Notes: generated by a model from the sequence alone, not told the origin. Shown: positions 50,455-59,513, counted from the stretch's first letter. The stretch: DNA of 64,000 nucleotides from Kineosporia corallincola (GCF_018499875.1 NZ_JAHBAY010000001.1:806001-870000), one strand, 5' to 3'. Numbers and translations: made by a program.

Positions 50455-51416
50455 GACGTCTCCCGAAGTCGCGGGTCGATCAGCAGCTGGAGCATGTCGA
50501 CGACGAAATTGAGCAGCACGTAGGCCACCCCGAGCACCAGCACCACCCCGGTGATCGCGGCCAGGTCGGAGGCGGCGATCGCCCCGGACAGGTAGCGGCC
50601 CAGACCCGGCCAGGAGAACAGTCCCTCCACCACCACCGAGCCGCTGAACATGATGCTCACCTGGAGCCCGGCCATCGACAGGGCGGGCCCGGCGGCGTTG
50701 CGCAGCCCGTGCCGCCACACCGTGGCCCACCAGCCGGCCCCCTTGGCCCGGGCCGAGCGCACGTAGTCGGCCGCCATCGCCTCGCGCAGCGAGGCCCGCA
50801 GCACCCGGCCGATCGCCACGGCCGGCGACAGCGACAGCACCACGGCGGGCAGCACGAGATGCCACAGCGCGTCGAGGAATCCGGTCACGCCGCCGGGCGC
50901 CAGCAGGGCCGCGCCCCGGCCGCCCGCCGGGAACCAGTGCAGGTCGCGGTAGAACACCAGGAGCAGCACGATCGCCACCAGGAACGACGCCGCCGAGGCC
51001 CCGGCCACGGTGACCACCCGCACCGTGCCGGCGGCGATCCCGTCCCGGGCCCCGAACACGCCCAGCAGCAGGCCGCCGGCCAGCGCCATAACCGCCGCCA
51101 CCAGCACCAGTTCGAGCGTGGCGGGCAGATAGGTGGCGATGTCGTCGGCCACCGGGCGCCGGGTGCTCACCGACGTGCCCAGGTCACCGCCCAGCAACCG
51201 GCCGAGATAGCCCAGGTAGTGCGGGATCAGCGGCTCGTCCAGGCCAAGTCGCTCCCGGGCCGCGGCCAGCGCCTGGGGTGAGGCGGTGCGCCCGGCCAGC
51301 ACCCGGGCCGGGTCGGAGGGCAGCTGTCGCTGGATCAGGTCGACCACGAAGGTCAGCACCAGTAGCACGCCGGCCATCGCGGCCAGCCGCACGCCGAACT
51401 GTCGCAGGAAAGCCAT
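50451..51416 (-). CDS. ABC permease (DppB-like)
   Basis: A 321-residue DppB/NikB-type permease. It starts MAFLRQFGVRLAAMAGVLLVLTFVVDLIQRQLPSDPARVLAG, has the typical large first loop (GLDEPLIPHYLGYLGRLLGGDLGTSVSTRRPV) and then the EAA region VLRASLREAMAADYVRSARAKGAG. Its start and the preceding permease's stop share one base (TGATG). Confidence 0.93.
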   Translation of the reverse strand: MAFLRQFGVRLAAMAGVLLVLTFVVDLIQRQLPSDPARVLAGRTASPQALAAARERLGLDEPLIPHYLGYLGRLLGGDLGTSVSTRRPVADDIATYLPATLELVLVAAVMALAGGLLLGVFGARDGIAAGTVRVVTVAGASAASFLVAIVLLLVFYRDLHWFPAGGRGAALLAPGGVTGFLDALWHLVLPAVVLSLSPAVAIGRVLRASLREAMAADYVRSARAKGAGWWATVWRHGLRNAAGPALSMAGLQVSIMFSGSVVVEGLFSWPGLGRYLSGAIAASDLAAITGVVLVLGVAYVLLNFVVDMLQLLIDPRLRETS

Positions 51417-52258
51417 CAGCCGATCCGCTCCTGTACCCCGTCGCCGGCGAAGTTGGCAGCCATCGTGACCACGAAAAGCACTGCGGCGGGAGCGAGAGCG
51501 ATCCACGGCGCACTGAACAGGTAGGTGAAACCGGCGGCCGACATGCTGCCGATCTCGGCGGCCGGGGCCGGGGCGCCGAGCCCGATGAACGACAGCGAGG
51601 CCAGCAGCACCAGCACCGAGCCGACGTCGAGCGAGGCCACGACGACCACCTGCCGCAGCACCCCGGGCAGGACGTGCCGCCCGGTGACCCGTAACCGGGA
51701 CAACCCGGCGGAGCGGGCGGCGTCGACGTGCGGCAGGTGCCGGACCGCCCGCACCTGGCCGCGCACGATGCGCGCGTACCAGGGCCACCAGGTGGCGGTC
51801 ACGGCCAGCAGCACGTTGCGCAGGCCCGGGCCGAGGGCCGCCACCACCAGCAGCGCGACCAGCGGCCCGGGCAGCGCCAGCACGGCGTCGGTGATCCGCA
51901 TCAGCACGCCGTCCACGATTTTGCCCGACATCCCGGCGAGAGTGCCCACCAGGGTGCCGATCAGCAGACTGCCCCCGATGATGCCGAGCACTCCCCACCA
52001 GCCGGCCGACAACCCGAGGACGACGCGGGAGAGCACGTCGCGGCCCTGTTCGTCGGTGCCCAGCCAGTGCTGCCACCCGGGTGCGGTGAAAGGCGCCGCC
52101 ACGATCTCGGTCTCGCCCGCCGGCACGAGCCAGCGGGCGAACGGCAGAACCAGGGTGAGGACGACGATCAGGACCAGGCACCCGAGTTCCAGCATGCCGC
52201 CGGCATTCCGGCGCGGTGCGACGACCCGGAACCGCACCGGCGCGGCCATGGTGCTCAC
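51416..52258 (-). CDS. ABC permease (DppC-like)
   Basis: A 280-residue DppC/NikC-type permease with the family mark HWLGTDEQGRDVLSRVVLGLSAG near residue 65 and an EAA-type loop HVDAARSAGLSRLRVTGRHVLPGVL. The start is uncertain between GTG 52258 and ATG 52249; the former lies five bases from the binding-protein stop. Part of the five-gene transporter-lactonase operon. Confidence 0.9.
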   Translation of the reverse strand: MSTMAAPVRFRVVAPRRNAGGMLELGCLVLIVVLTLVLPFARWLVPAGETEIVAAPFTAPGWQHWLGTDEQGRDVLSRVVLGLSAGWWGVLGIIGGSLLIGTLVGTLAGMSGKIVDGVLMRITDAVLALPGPLVALLVVAALGPGLRNVLLAVTATWWPWYARIVRGQVRAVRHLPHVDAARSAGLSRLRVTGRHVLPGVLRQVVVVASLDVGSVLVLLASLSFIGLGAPAPAAEIGSMSAAGFTYLFSAPWIALAPAAVLFVVTMAANFAGDGVQERIG

Positions 52259-52263
52259 GGTGG

Positions 52264-53844
52264 TCAGTTCCGCTTCAGCGTGCGCAGGTCGAGCGTGACC
52301 GACAGCGGCAGCCAGTGCCCGGCGCCGGTCAGGTCGGCGCTCATGATGAACGCGTCCTGGAGGTCGGCCAGGGTGATGTACGAGACGTCGTCGTGGATCG
52401 CGTCTCCCGCCTCGCCGTAGGCCTTCTCGATCTCGGCCTGGTCGGTCGCGGCCGACCCGGTGTCGATCAGCTCGTCGGCCGCCGGGGTGCCGCCCGCCAG
52501 GTAGTTCAGGGCGCCGTTGCCGTCGGCGCTGTCGGAGTACCAGAACAGCCGGGCCCAGGTGTCCGGGTGCGCCGAGTCCGGGTAGGCCGCCTCGAACAGC
52601 AGATCCGGTGCGGTGTCGAGACTTCCGCTCAGCCCGTACACGTCGTTGCCCTGCACCGAGCTCAGCTCGACGTCCACCCCGGCGGCGGCCCACTGCGCCT
52701 GGAGCGCCTCGGCGGCCTGCTGGTCGGCGGTGTGCCCGGCGATGTACCCGAGCGTGATCGTCTTCCCCCGGGCCAGGGTGGCCAGATCGCCGTTCGAGGT
52801 CTGCGTCGATGTCTGCCAGGTGTCGGCGGCCGTGCCCTCCGGCACCATCCCGGCCGGGTACATCTGCTCCGACACCGTGGCGTACTCACCCCAGACCTGG
52901 CTGACCAGGGCCTGCCGATCGATCGAGTCTCGCAGCGCCGTGCGCAGTTCCACGTCCGCCAGGGTGCCGCTGGTCTTCACGTGCAGGTCGGCCTTCTGGA
53001 GCGTGGGGAACCGCACCACCTGGTAGTCGTCGTCGGCCGCGAACTGGTTCAGCGTGGTCACCGGCTGACCGGTGATCACGTCCAGGTCGCCGCCCTGCAA
53101 CTGGAGCAGCTGGGTGGCGGCGTCGCTGATCACCTTCACCGACACGGTGGCGAAATACGGCTCGGCGCCCCAGTAACCGTCCCGCCGGGCGAGGTCGTAC
53201 TCCTGGCCCGCGGTCATCGAGGTGAGCTGGTAGGGCCCGGTGCCCGCGGTGTTCTCCGCCAGGTAGGCCGCCGCGTCGTCGTCCGCATGCTCGTCCAGCA
53301 CGTCGGCGTCGATCACCTTGGGGCCGAACGGGCTGGCCACCAGCGACAGGAACGAGCTGCTCGCCGCCGACAGCTCGACCACGAAGGTGGAGTCGTCGGG
53401 GGTGTCGTAGTTCTTCACCCCGGCCACCATGTAGGCCATCTGCGACCCGAGGTCCGGGTCGGCCAGCCGCTCGAAGCTCGCCAGAACGTCTTTCGAGGTC
53501 ATCGCCCGGCCGTCGGCGAAGGTCACGTCGTCGCGCAGGTGGAAGGTGTAGGTGAGCCCGTCGTCCGACATCTCGTACGACTCGGCGAGCATCGGCTCGA
53601 TCTCGTCGGTGGAGTCGGGGCTGTAGGTGAGCAGGCCCTCGTAGACCGCGGTGAGCACCTGGTTGCCCTCGTACTGGTACACGGTCTGCGGGTCGAGTGT
53701 GGGCATCTCGGCGGAGATCGCCAGGCGCAGCTCGTCCGCGGCGCCGCCGGCGCCGCCCTGGCTCGTGCCCGAGCACGCGGCCAGGCTCGTGACGATGACG
53801 ACGGCGCTGAGGGGCCGCAGATACGGGGAGAATCGGCGCTTCAT
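52264..53844 (-). CDS. Peptide/nickel-type solute-binding lipoprotein (DppA-like)
   Basis: A 526-residue family 5 extracellular binding protein, first in its operon. The lipoprotein signal ends IVTSLAACSGTSQGG. The mature part has LRLAISAEMPTLDPQTVYQYEGNQVLTAVYEGLLTYSPDSTD, YTFHLRDDVTFADGRAMTSKDV and the long C-terminal lobe. Such proteins bind oligopeptides, nickel chelates or glycosides; the ligand is not predictable here. A TetR-type operator lies 25-44 bases before its start, so expression is probably linked to that of the carboxylase gene beyond tetR. Confidence 0.93.
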   Translation of the reverse strand: MKRRFSPYLRPLSAVVIVTSLAACSGTSQGGAGGAADELRLAISAEMPTLDPQTVYQYEGNQVLTAVYEGLLTYSPDSTDEIEPMLAESYEMSDDGLTYTFHLRDDVTFADGRAMTSKDVLASFERLADPDLGSQMAYMVAGVKNYDTPDDSTFVVELSAASSSFLSLVASPFGPKVIDADVLDEHADDDAAAYLAENTAGTGPYQLTSMTAGQEYDLARRDGYWGAEPYFATVSVKVISDAATQLLQLQGGDLDVITGQPVTTLNQFAADDDYQVVRFPTLQKADLHVKTSGTLADVELRTALRDSIDRQALVSQVWGEYATVSEQMYPAGMVPEGTAADTWQTSTQTSNGDLATLARGKTITLGYIAGHTADQQAAEALQAQWAAAGVDVELSSVQGNDVYGLSGSLDTAPDLLFEAAYPDSAHPDTWARLFWYSDSADGNGALNYLAGGTPAADELIDTGSAATDQAEIEKAYGEAGDAIHDDVSYITLADLQDAFIMSADLTGAGHWLPLSVTLDLRTLKRN

Positions 53845-53868
53845 GGGGGTCCTCGCCAGCCGGGAGAG

Positions 53869-53888
53869 TTTCGATCAACCGATAGGAA
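53869..53888 (-). promoter_or_regulatory. TetR-type operator O2 before the transporter operon
   Basis: TTTCGATCAACCGATAGGAA matches the operator at 54687-54706 at 16 of 20 positions, in the same orientation. It lies between the tetR stop and the start of the binding-protein gene. Confidence 0.6.
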
Positions 53889-53948
53889 GTCGGCCCTATT
53901 CAGCCCATCGCGTGTTTCGCCGGTGATACGCGGGCGCGGCGGGATTGG

Positions 53949-54602
53949 TTAAATGGTGAAGGCGGAAGATGTGGTGCGGGCCACAGTGCGTAGCCGGCGC
54001 TCGGGCACTCGCAGCACGCGCAGGGCCGCGTCGGCGATCGCCGGGGCCACCTCGGCGGCATCCATCGTGCCCTCGGTGCGGCGCCGCAGGATCACCGACT
54101 CGATCAGGCCGATCACCAGTGCCGCAGTCGGTTTCGCCAGGTCGGGGGTGGTGTCTAGCACGGCGGCGACGAGTTCGCGGTACACCCCGTAGAGGCGTTC
54201 CCGCTCGGTCCGGAACTCGGCGAAGGGCTCCTCGTCGACCCCGGGGATCAGGTAGAGCGCGCCCAGGTTGTCCGGTCCGGACAGCAGCAGCCGGGTGTCG
54301 TAGGAGCACAGGGCCCACAGCCGCACGTCGGCCGGCGCGTCGCTGGCCGCCAGTGAGGTGGCGAACTCCACCGAGGGGCGCACGGTCTCCATCAGCAGCC
54401 GCAGCAGTACGGCCTGCTTGCCGGGGAAGTAGTGGTACATCGAGGCCTGGCTGATGCCGGCCCGGGCCGCGATCTTGTGCGTGCTGGTGCTGCCGTAGCC
54501 GGCCGTGCAGAACAGGTGCGCGGCGGCGGCCAGGATGTCTTGCTCGGTGCTGAGGCCGGAGGTGGAGGGGCCTTTGGCACGGGGCCGGCCGAGCGTGGGC
54601 AT
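53949..54602 (-). CDS. TetR-family regulator
   Basis: A 217-residue TetR protein. The N-terminal HTH is EQDILAAAAHLFCTAGYGSTSTHKIAARAGISQASMYHYFPGKQAVLLRLL, and the ligand domain is unlike any named subfamily I know. It lies between the peptide-type transporter operon (same strand, downstream) and the carboxylase gene (divergent). Related 20-bp operators stand in front of both, so it probably represses both and senses a shared substrate. Confidence 0.92.
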   Translation of the reverse strand: MPTLGRPRAKGPSTSGLSTEQDILAAAAHLFCTAGYGSTSTHKIAARAGISQASMYHYFPGKQAVLLRLLMETVRPSVEFATSLAASDAPADVRLWALCSYDTRLLLSGPDNLGALYLIPGVDEEPFAEFRTERERLYGVYRELVAAVLDTTPDLAKPTAALVIGLIESVILRRRTEGTMDAAEVAPAIADAALRVLRVPERRLRTVARTTSSAFTI

Positions 54603-54686
54603 GGCCGGAGTGTAACCCGCCCCGGCGAGCGAGGTTACGTCGTGTTAACCGGTACGGAATCCGGCGTCAACGCGTGCTGTCTTGAC

Positions 54687-54706
54687 TTTCTATCAACTAA
54701 TAGAAA
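54687..54706 (+). promoter_or_regulatory. TetR-type operator O1 in carboxylase/tetR promoter region
   Basis: TTTCTATCAACTAATAGAAA is a palindrome with 7-bp perfect arms and a 6-base centre. TTGACT at 54682-54687 is a good -35 for the carboxylase, so a bound repressor would cover the promoter. Confidence 0.75.
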
Positions 54707-54761
54707 ATGGGCCGCCGCTCCTCGGGGGGTGCGGCCGGATGTCTGGAATCGCGAGGACTTG

Positions 54762-57700
54762 GTGACGGAACTGCGCACAGGCCAGGGGATCTCCACGCTG
54801 CTGGTGGCCAACCGCGGCGAGATCGCCTGCCGGGTCATCCGCTCGGCGAAGCGGCTCGGCATCCGCACGGTGGCGGTGTTCTCCGAGGCCGACCGGGCCG
54901 CCGCGCACGTGCTGCTGGCCGACGAGGCGGTGCTGATCGGGCCGGCCGCGCCGGCGGCGAGCTACCTGAACGCGCGGGCGCTGCTGGCCGCGGCCCGCGA
55001 CACCGGTGCGCAGGCGGTGCACCCGGGCTACGGCTTCCTGTCCGAGGACGCCTCGTTCGCCGAGCAGGTGGAGGCGGCCGGGCTGGTCTGGGTCGGCCCG
55101 ACGCCGCGGCAGCTGCGGCTGCTCGGGGTCAAGCACACCGCCCGGGCCGCCGCGGTGGCGGCCGGGGTGCCGGTGTTCCCCGGCACCGGGCTGCTGGAGT
55201 CGGCCGAGGCGGCGGTGGCCGAGGTGGCGGAGATCGGCTACCCGGTGATGCTGAAGGCCACCGGCGGCGGTGGCGGGATCGGGATGACGGTGTGCCGCGA
55301 CGAGGCCGCGCTGCGGGCCGGTTTCGAGCGCGTCTCCGGGCTCGCGGCCCGGAGTTTCGGTGACGCCGGGGTGTTCGCCGAACGGTATGTGGAGCGGGCC
55401 CGGCACGTCGAGGTGCAGGTGTTCGGCGACGGTGCCGGGCGGGTGGTGTCACTGGGCGACCGGGACTGCTCGCTCCAGCGGCGGCATCAGAAGGTGGTGG
55501 AGGAGGCGCCCGCGCCGGGTCTGCCCGACGGGCTGCGGGAGCGGTTGCACACCTCGGCGCGCGACCTGCTGGCGTCCGTCGGTTACCGCTCGGCCGGCAC
55601 CGTGGAGTTCGTCTACGACCCGGCCCGCGGCGAGGCGTCGTTCCTGGAGGTGAACGCCCGCCTCCAGGTGGAGCACCCGGTCACCGAGGCGGTCACCGGG
55701 GTGGACCTGGTGGGGTGGATGCTGCGGCTGGCCGGGGGCGAGAAAGACCTGCTGGCGGGGATTTCCGATGCTGTTCCGTCGCGCGGGCACGCCTTCGAGG
55801 CCCGGGTCTACGCCGAGGACCCGGCCGCCGGGTTCCGGCCCGGCGCCGGTCTGCTGACCCGGGTGGAACTGCCCGCCGGTGCGCGGGTGGACGGCTGGGT
55901 CACCACCGGCACCACGATCCCGACCGAGTACGACCCGCTGCTGGCCAAGGTGATCGTGCACGGCGACACCCGTGACGAGGCGCTGGGCCGGCTGCGCGAG
56001 GCGCTCGGGCGGACCCGGTTCGACGGCGTGGAGGTGAATCTCGGCCTGTTGCGGGCAATCACGCGGCTGCCGGAGTTCTCCGCGCTCGGCCATCACACCG
56101 GAACGCTGGAGGGGCTGGGCGATCCGGAGCCACGGATCACCGTGGGCCGGCCGGGCCTGATGACGACCGTTCAGGACGCCGACGGCCGGCGCGGCTTCTG
56201 GCAGGTGGGGGTGCCGCCGAGCGGGGCGATGGACGACCGGTCGCTGCGGGCGGGCAACCGGCTGCTGGGCAACCCGGACGACGCGGCCGGGCTGGAGTGC
56301 ACGGCGAACGGCCCGGAACTGACGTTCACCCACGCCACCCGGGTCTGCGTCACCGGTGCCCCGGCCCCGGTCACGGTCGACGGCCGGGAGGTGGCGATGT
56401 GGAGCGTGGTGACGGTTCCGGCCGGGGCCACGCTGGCGGTCGGCGAGGCGAGCGCCGGGCTGCGCAGCTACGTGACGATCGGCGGGGGTTTCGCCGTCTC
56501 TGATTATCTGGGTTCTGCGTCGACTTTCACCCTGGGCGGGTTCGGTGGCCACGGCGGGCGGGCCCTGCGCCCCGGCGACGTGCTGCGTGCCGGGCACAGG
56601 CAGGCCACCGGTGAGCCCGCCGCCACCCTGGAACCCGTTGCCTTCGAACGGCACTGGGACCTGACGGTCACCGTCGGCCCGCACGGTGCCCCGGACTTCT
56701 TCACCCGGGCGGACGTCCGGCAGATCCTGTCGGCCCGCTACGAGGTGCATTTCAACTCCGCGCGCACCGGCGTGCGGCTGATCGGCCCGAAACCGGAGTG
56801 GGCGCGCCGGGACGGCGGGGAGGCCGGGCTGCACCCGTCCAACATCCACGACAACGCCTACTCCGTGGGTGCCCTCGACTTCACCGGCGACACCCCGATC
56901 CTGCTCGGCCCGGACGGCCCGTCGCTCGGCGGGTTCGTCTGCCCGGTCACCGTGATCCGTTCCGAGCGCTGGAAACTCGGTCAGCTGCGACCGGGTGACA
57001 CCGTGCGATTCGTCGAGAAGGCTCAGACCTCAAGGGGTCTGAGGGGTACGGACGGCGTACTGCTGCGCTGCGCGGCCGACGGCGACGCTCCCGAGGTGGC
57101 GTACCGGCGCAGCGGTGACGACAATGTGCTGATCGAATACGGCCCGATGACACTGGATCTCGGCCTGCGGGCGCGGGTGCACGCGCTGCACACCCGTCTG
57201 GCGGGGCTCGGAATCCCGGGCGTGGTCGACCTCACCCCGGGCATCCGCAGCCTTCAGGTGCACGTGGATCCGGAGGTGCTGCCGGTGTCGCGTCTGCTCG
57301 GGCTGCTGGTGGAGGCCGAGGGCGACCTGCCGGCCACGAGCGAGCTGGTGGTGCCGAGCCGGCGGGTGCGCCTGCCCCTGAGCTGGGACGACCCGGCCAC
57401 CCGGCTGGCGATCGAGCGGTACATGGCCGGGGTGCGCGACGACGCCCCGTGGTGCCCGTGGAACATCGAGTTCATCCGCCGGATCAACGGCCTGGAGACG
57501 CCGGACGACGTGTACCGCACCGTGTTCGACGCCGAGTACCTGGTGCTCGGGCTGGGCGACGTGTACCTGGGCGCACCGGTGGCCACGCCGCTCGACCCGC
57601 GGCACCGGCTGGTCACCACCAAGTACAACCCGGCCCGCACCTGGACCGCGGAGAACTCGGTCGGCATCGGCGGCGCATACCTGTGTATCTACGGCATGGA

Positions 57701-58301
57701 GGGGCCGGGCGGCTACCAGTTCGTCGGGCGTACCACGCAGGTCTGGCGCACCCATCCGGCCGCCGGCGAGAACCCTTGGCTGCTGGACTTCTTCGACCGG
57801 ATCAGCTGGTACCCGGTGTCGGCCGAGGAACTGCTCGACCTGCGCGCCGACCTGGCCGCCGGGCGCAGCACCCCGGACATCACCGAGGGCAGCTTCTCGC
57901 TGGCCGAGCACGAACGGTTCCTGGCCGGCAACGCCGACTCGATCGCCGCGTTCCGCCAGGTGCAGGCCGCGGCGTTCGGGGCGGAGCGCCGGGCCTGGGA
58001 GGAGGCGGGTGAGTTCGACCGGGCCGAGCGGGCCGCCGCGCAGGTGGTCGAGGTGACCGCCGAGGTGGCGGTGCCGGAGGGTGGCACCCGGGTGGACGCG
58101 CCGTTCGTGGCGAACGTCTGGAAGGTGCTGGTGCGGCCGGGCGACCTGGTCGAGGCCGGGCAGGAGGTGGTGGTGCTGGAGGCGATGAAGATGGAGGCAC
58201 CGGTGCTCGCGGCCGCGGCCGGGGTGGTGGCCGCGATCCCGGTGACGCCCGGGTCGCAGGTGGCGCCCGGCGATGCGCTGGTGGTGCTGGGGCCCCGCTG
58301 A
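54762..58301 (+). CDS. Biotin-dependent urea/guanidine-type carboxylase
   Basis: A 1179-residue multidomain enzyme that carboxylates urea (to allophanate) or a related compound with ATP and bicarbonate. Order: biotin carboxylase (from residue 10, LLVANRGEIACRVIRSAKRLG; KATGGGGGIGM; EVNARLQVEHPVTEAVTG), AHS2/KipA-like (about 460, GRPGLMTTVQDADGRRG), AHS1/KipI-like (about 778), urea-carboxylase-specific YNPARTWTAENSVGIGGAYLC, and a biotin-carrier domain ending with EAMKMEAPV (biotinyl Lys near 1143). No amidase (DUR2) domain is attached and no allophanate hydrolase gene is in the window. GTG start after GAGGA. Urea versus guanidine specificity is unresolved. Confidence 0.92.
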   Translation: MTELRTGQGISTLLVANRGEIACRVIRSAKRLGIRTVAVFSEADRAAAHVLLADEAVLIGPAAPAASYLNARALLAAARDTGAQAVHPGYGFLSEDASFAEQVEAAGLVWVGPTPRQLRLLGVKHTARAAAVAAGVPVFPGTGLLESAEAAVAEVAEIGYPVMLKATGGGGGIGMTVCRDEAALRAGFERVSGLAARSFGDAGVFAERYVERARHVEVQVFGDGAGRVVSLGDRDCSLQRRHQKVVEEAPAPGLPDGLRERLHTSARDLLASVGYRSAGTVEFVYDPARGEASFLEVNARLQVEHPVTEAVTGVDLVGWMLRLAGGEKDLLAGISDAVPSRGHAFEARVYAEDPAAGFRPGAGLLTRVELPAGARVDGWVTTGTTIPTEYDPLLAKVIVHGDTRDEALGRLREALGRTRFDGVEVNLGLLRAITRLPEFSALGHHTGTLEGLGDPEPRITVGRPGLMTTVQDADGRRGFWQVGVPPSGAMDDRSLRAGNRLLGNPDDAAGLECTANGPELTFTHATRVCVTGAPAPVTVDGREVAMWSVVTVPAGATLAVGEASAGLRSYVTIGGGFAVSDYLGSASTFTLGGFGGHGGRALRPGDVLRAGHRQATGEPAATLEPVAFERHWDLTVTVGPHGAPDFFTRADVRQILSARYEVHFNSARTGVRLIGPKPEWARRDGGEAGLHPSNIHDNAYSVGALDFTGDTPILLGPDGPSLGGFVCPVTVIRSERWKLGQLRPGDTVRFVEKAQTSRGLRGTDGVLLRCAADGDAPEVAYRRSGDDNVLIEYGPMTLDLGLRARVHALHTRLAGLGIPGVVDLTPGIRSLQVHVDPEVLPVSRLLGLLVEAEGDLPATSELVVPSRRVRLPLSWDDPATRLAIERYMAGVRDDAPWCPWNIEFIRRINGLETPDDVYRTVFDAEYLVLGLGDVYLGAPVATPLDPRHRLVTTKYNPARTWTAENSVGIGGAYLCIYGMEGPGGYQFVGRTTQVWRTHPAAGENPWLLDFFDRISWYPVSAEELLDLRADLAAGRSTPDITEGSFSLAEHERFLAGNADSIAAFRQVQAAAFGAERRAWEEAGEFDRAERAAAQVVEVTAEVAVPEGGTRVDAPFVANVWKVLVRPGDLVEAGQEVVVLEAMKMEAPVLAAAAGVVAAIPVTPGSQVAPGDALVVLGPR

Positions 58302-58317
58302 ACGGTGGTGTGGTCAC

Positions 58318-58339
58318 TCGAACAAACGTTCGATAAACT
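58318..58339 (+). promoter_or_regulatory. LexA (SOS) box with -10
   Basis: TCGAAC-AAAC-GTTCGA at 58318-58333 is a perfect actinobacterial SOS box (TCGAAC-N4-GTTCGA). TAAACT at 58334-58339 follows directly as a -10 element. The next gene's ATG is 37 bases further on. Confidence 0.85.
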
Positions 58340-58376
58340 GGGGGTGTTGGCCACACCGACCGTGGCGGGGGTGCTC

Positions 58377-58727
58377 ATGCAGCCGATGCAGTCGCGAGCC
58401 GTTCATCAGTTCCTTCCCCGTGATCCGCGGGTCCGGGTGCACGAGCCGCCGCAGGCGGTGCCGGTGCTGGCCCTGCTGCGGGGGGAAGACGACGAGGTGC
58501 TGGCGGTCGTGCCGGCGGCGGTGCAGGCCTGGTCGGGCGATTCGGTGCTGATCACCTGGGCCGCGCGGCGGGGTGTGCGGCTGTACTCGGCCTGGATCCC
58601 GGCGCGAGACGTCGCCCGGGGCGAGGCGGCCTCGCGACTCCTCGACGAGTTCGCCTTCGGCGGTGGGCAGCGAGCGGTGATCGCCCGCTTCCTGGCCTGG
58701 CGCGACGCTCAGCCGCGTCCGGCCTGA
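58377..58727 (+). CDS. SOS-controlled small protein of unknown function (116 aa)
   Basis: The product (from ATG: MQPMQSRAVHQFLPRDPRVRVHEP ... ) has no signal peptide or TM helix. It continues LALLRGEDDEVLAVVPAAVQAWSGDSVLITWAARRG and ends FLAWRDAQPRPA; I recognise no family. The hydrophobic beta-like middle suggests a small compact fold. A perfect LexA box with an abutting -10 lies just upstream, so it should be induced by DNA damage. GGGGGTG is near the start. GTG 58305 in the same frame would run through the SOS box and is unlikely. Role cannot be deduced; small SOS proteins in other bacteria halt division or aid repair. Confidence 0.7.
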   Translation: MQPMQSRAVHQFLPRDPRVRVHEPPQAVPVLALLRGEDDEVLAVVPAAVQAWSGDSVLITWAARRGVRLYSAWIPARDVARGEAASRLLDEFAFGGGQRAVIARFLAWRDAQPRPA

Positions 58728-58737
58728 GCGGGCCGTC

Positions 58738-59418
58738 TCAAGAAGGCTCCAGCTCGTAGAGCAGCACCCCGTTCTCGGCCTGCGCCGGGTCCACCGCGGC
58801 GAGCCGTTCCACGCACAGTTCCAGCAGCTCCACCACTCCCGGTGCGATCACCCGGCGCAGGTCTTCGTCCGCGCCGATCACGATCACCTGCCCGACCCGT
58901 CCACCGGGCGCCGGGGTCAGGTCGACGGCCAGCTGGTTGCCCCCGCCGTCGGTCGCGAAACCTATCCAGTCCGGCGAGGTGTACAGGCCCTGCACCGGAT
59001 CGCCCTCGCGCACCTCCACCGCACGGTCGAAGTTCTTGGCCAGCTCCTGCGGCGTGTACCCGGACCGCACCTCCTGCCAGGCCCGCCACCCGTCGGCCAG
59101 CTTGGCCACCGGGTCGAAACCCCAGCCGTCGCCGAACAGGGCGCACGCCCAGCGCCCGCGCTCGCGAACGGTTTTCGCGTGCGCGCCGTGCGTCAGGTCG
59201 TACCACTCGGTCTGCCCATCGGCGAGCTGGTAGAGCCCGGCCAGGTCGGCGGGCAGCGCCCGGCCGACGGCCTGCTGGGCGGCCGCGACGTCGGCCTGGG
59301 CGGCACCGGGACGGACCAGCTCGTCCACCGCGTAACCGGCCCGGGCCAGGGCGTCGAGCAGCCCGGCCCAGGCCTCCTGCACCTCCGCGCGCGGTGGGGC
59401 GATCGCTTCGGCCACCAT
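58738..59418 (-). CDS. SMI1/KNR4 (SUKH) family protein
   Basis: A 226-residue SUKH-superfamily protein: GYAVDELVRPGAAQADVAAAQQAVGRALPADLAGLYQLADGQT near the start, then WGFDPVAKLADGWRAWQ, SPDWIGFATDGGGNQLAVDLTPAPGGRVGQVIVIGADED. This is the usual SMI1/KNR4 pattern (P-x-D-L-x-x-LY and the ...G-N-L-x-D-L-P turn). Such proteins can be immunity factors for polymorphic toxins or stand-alone; no toxin gene lies beside it. GGAGGAG is five bases before the ATG. Confidence 0.88.
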   Translation of the reverse strand: MVAEAIAPPRAEVQEAWAGLLDALARAGYAVDELVRPGAAQADVAAAQQAVGRALPADLAGLYQLADGQTEWYDLTHGAHAKTVRERGRWACALFGDGWGFDPVAKLADGWRAWQEVRSGYTPQELAKNFDRAVEVREGDPVQGLYTSPDWIGFATDGGGNQLAVDLTPAPGGRVGQVIVIGADEDLRRVIAPGVVELLELCVERLAAVDPAQAENGVLLYELEPS

Positions 59419-59440
59419 CTGCTCTCCTCCAGCTCGGGCA

Positions 59441-59495
59441 GGCGATTGTGGACGACGATAGGCCCGGTACGGGCTCGGCGTCGTCCACAATCGCC
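59441..59495. repeat. 17-bp inverted repeat with nested stem, divergent promoter region
   Basis: GGCGATTGTGGACGACG (59441-59457) is perfectly complementary to 59479-59495. Between the arms GCCCG-GTA-CGGGC forms an inner stem. It sits between the divergent SUKH and aminotransferase genes. The core TGGACGACG recurs at 61386-61427. Confidence 0.85.
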
Positions 59496-59513
59496 GGACT
59501 TTATGCTGAGCCG

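Noticed and set aside
54603-54761. Guanidine riboswitch before the carboxylase
   Set aside because: The short region is filled by a promoter-like -35 and a TetR-type palindrome; no guanidine-I, II or III motif is visible.
58738-59418. Polymorphic toxin immunity pair
   Set aside because: A SUKH protein is present, but no toxin, secretion leader or repeat-rich gene is adjacent, so an immunity role is not supported.
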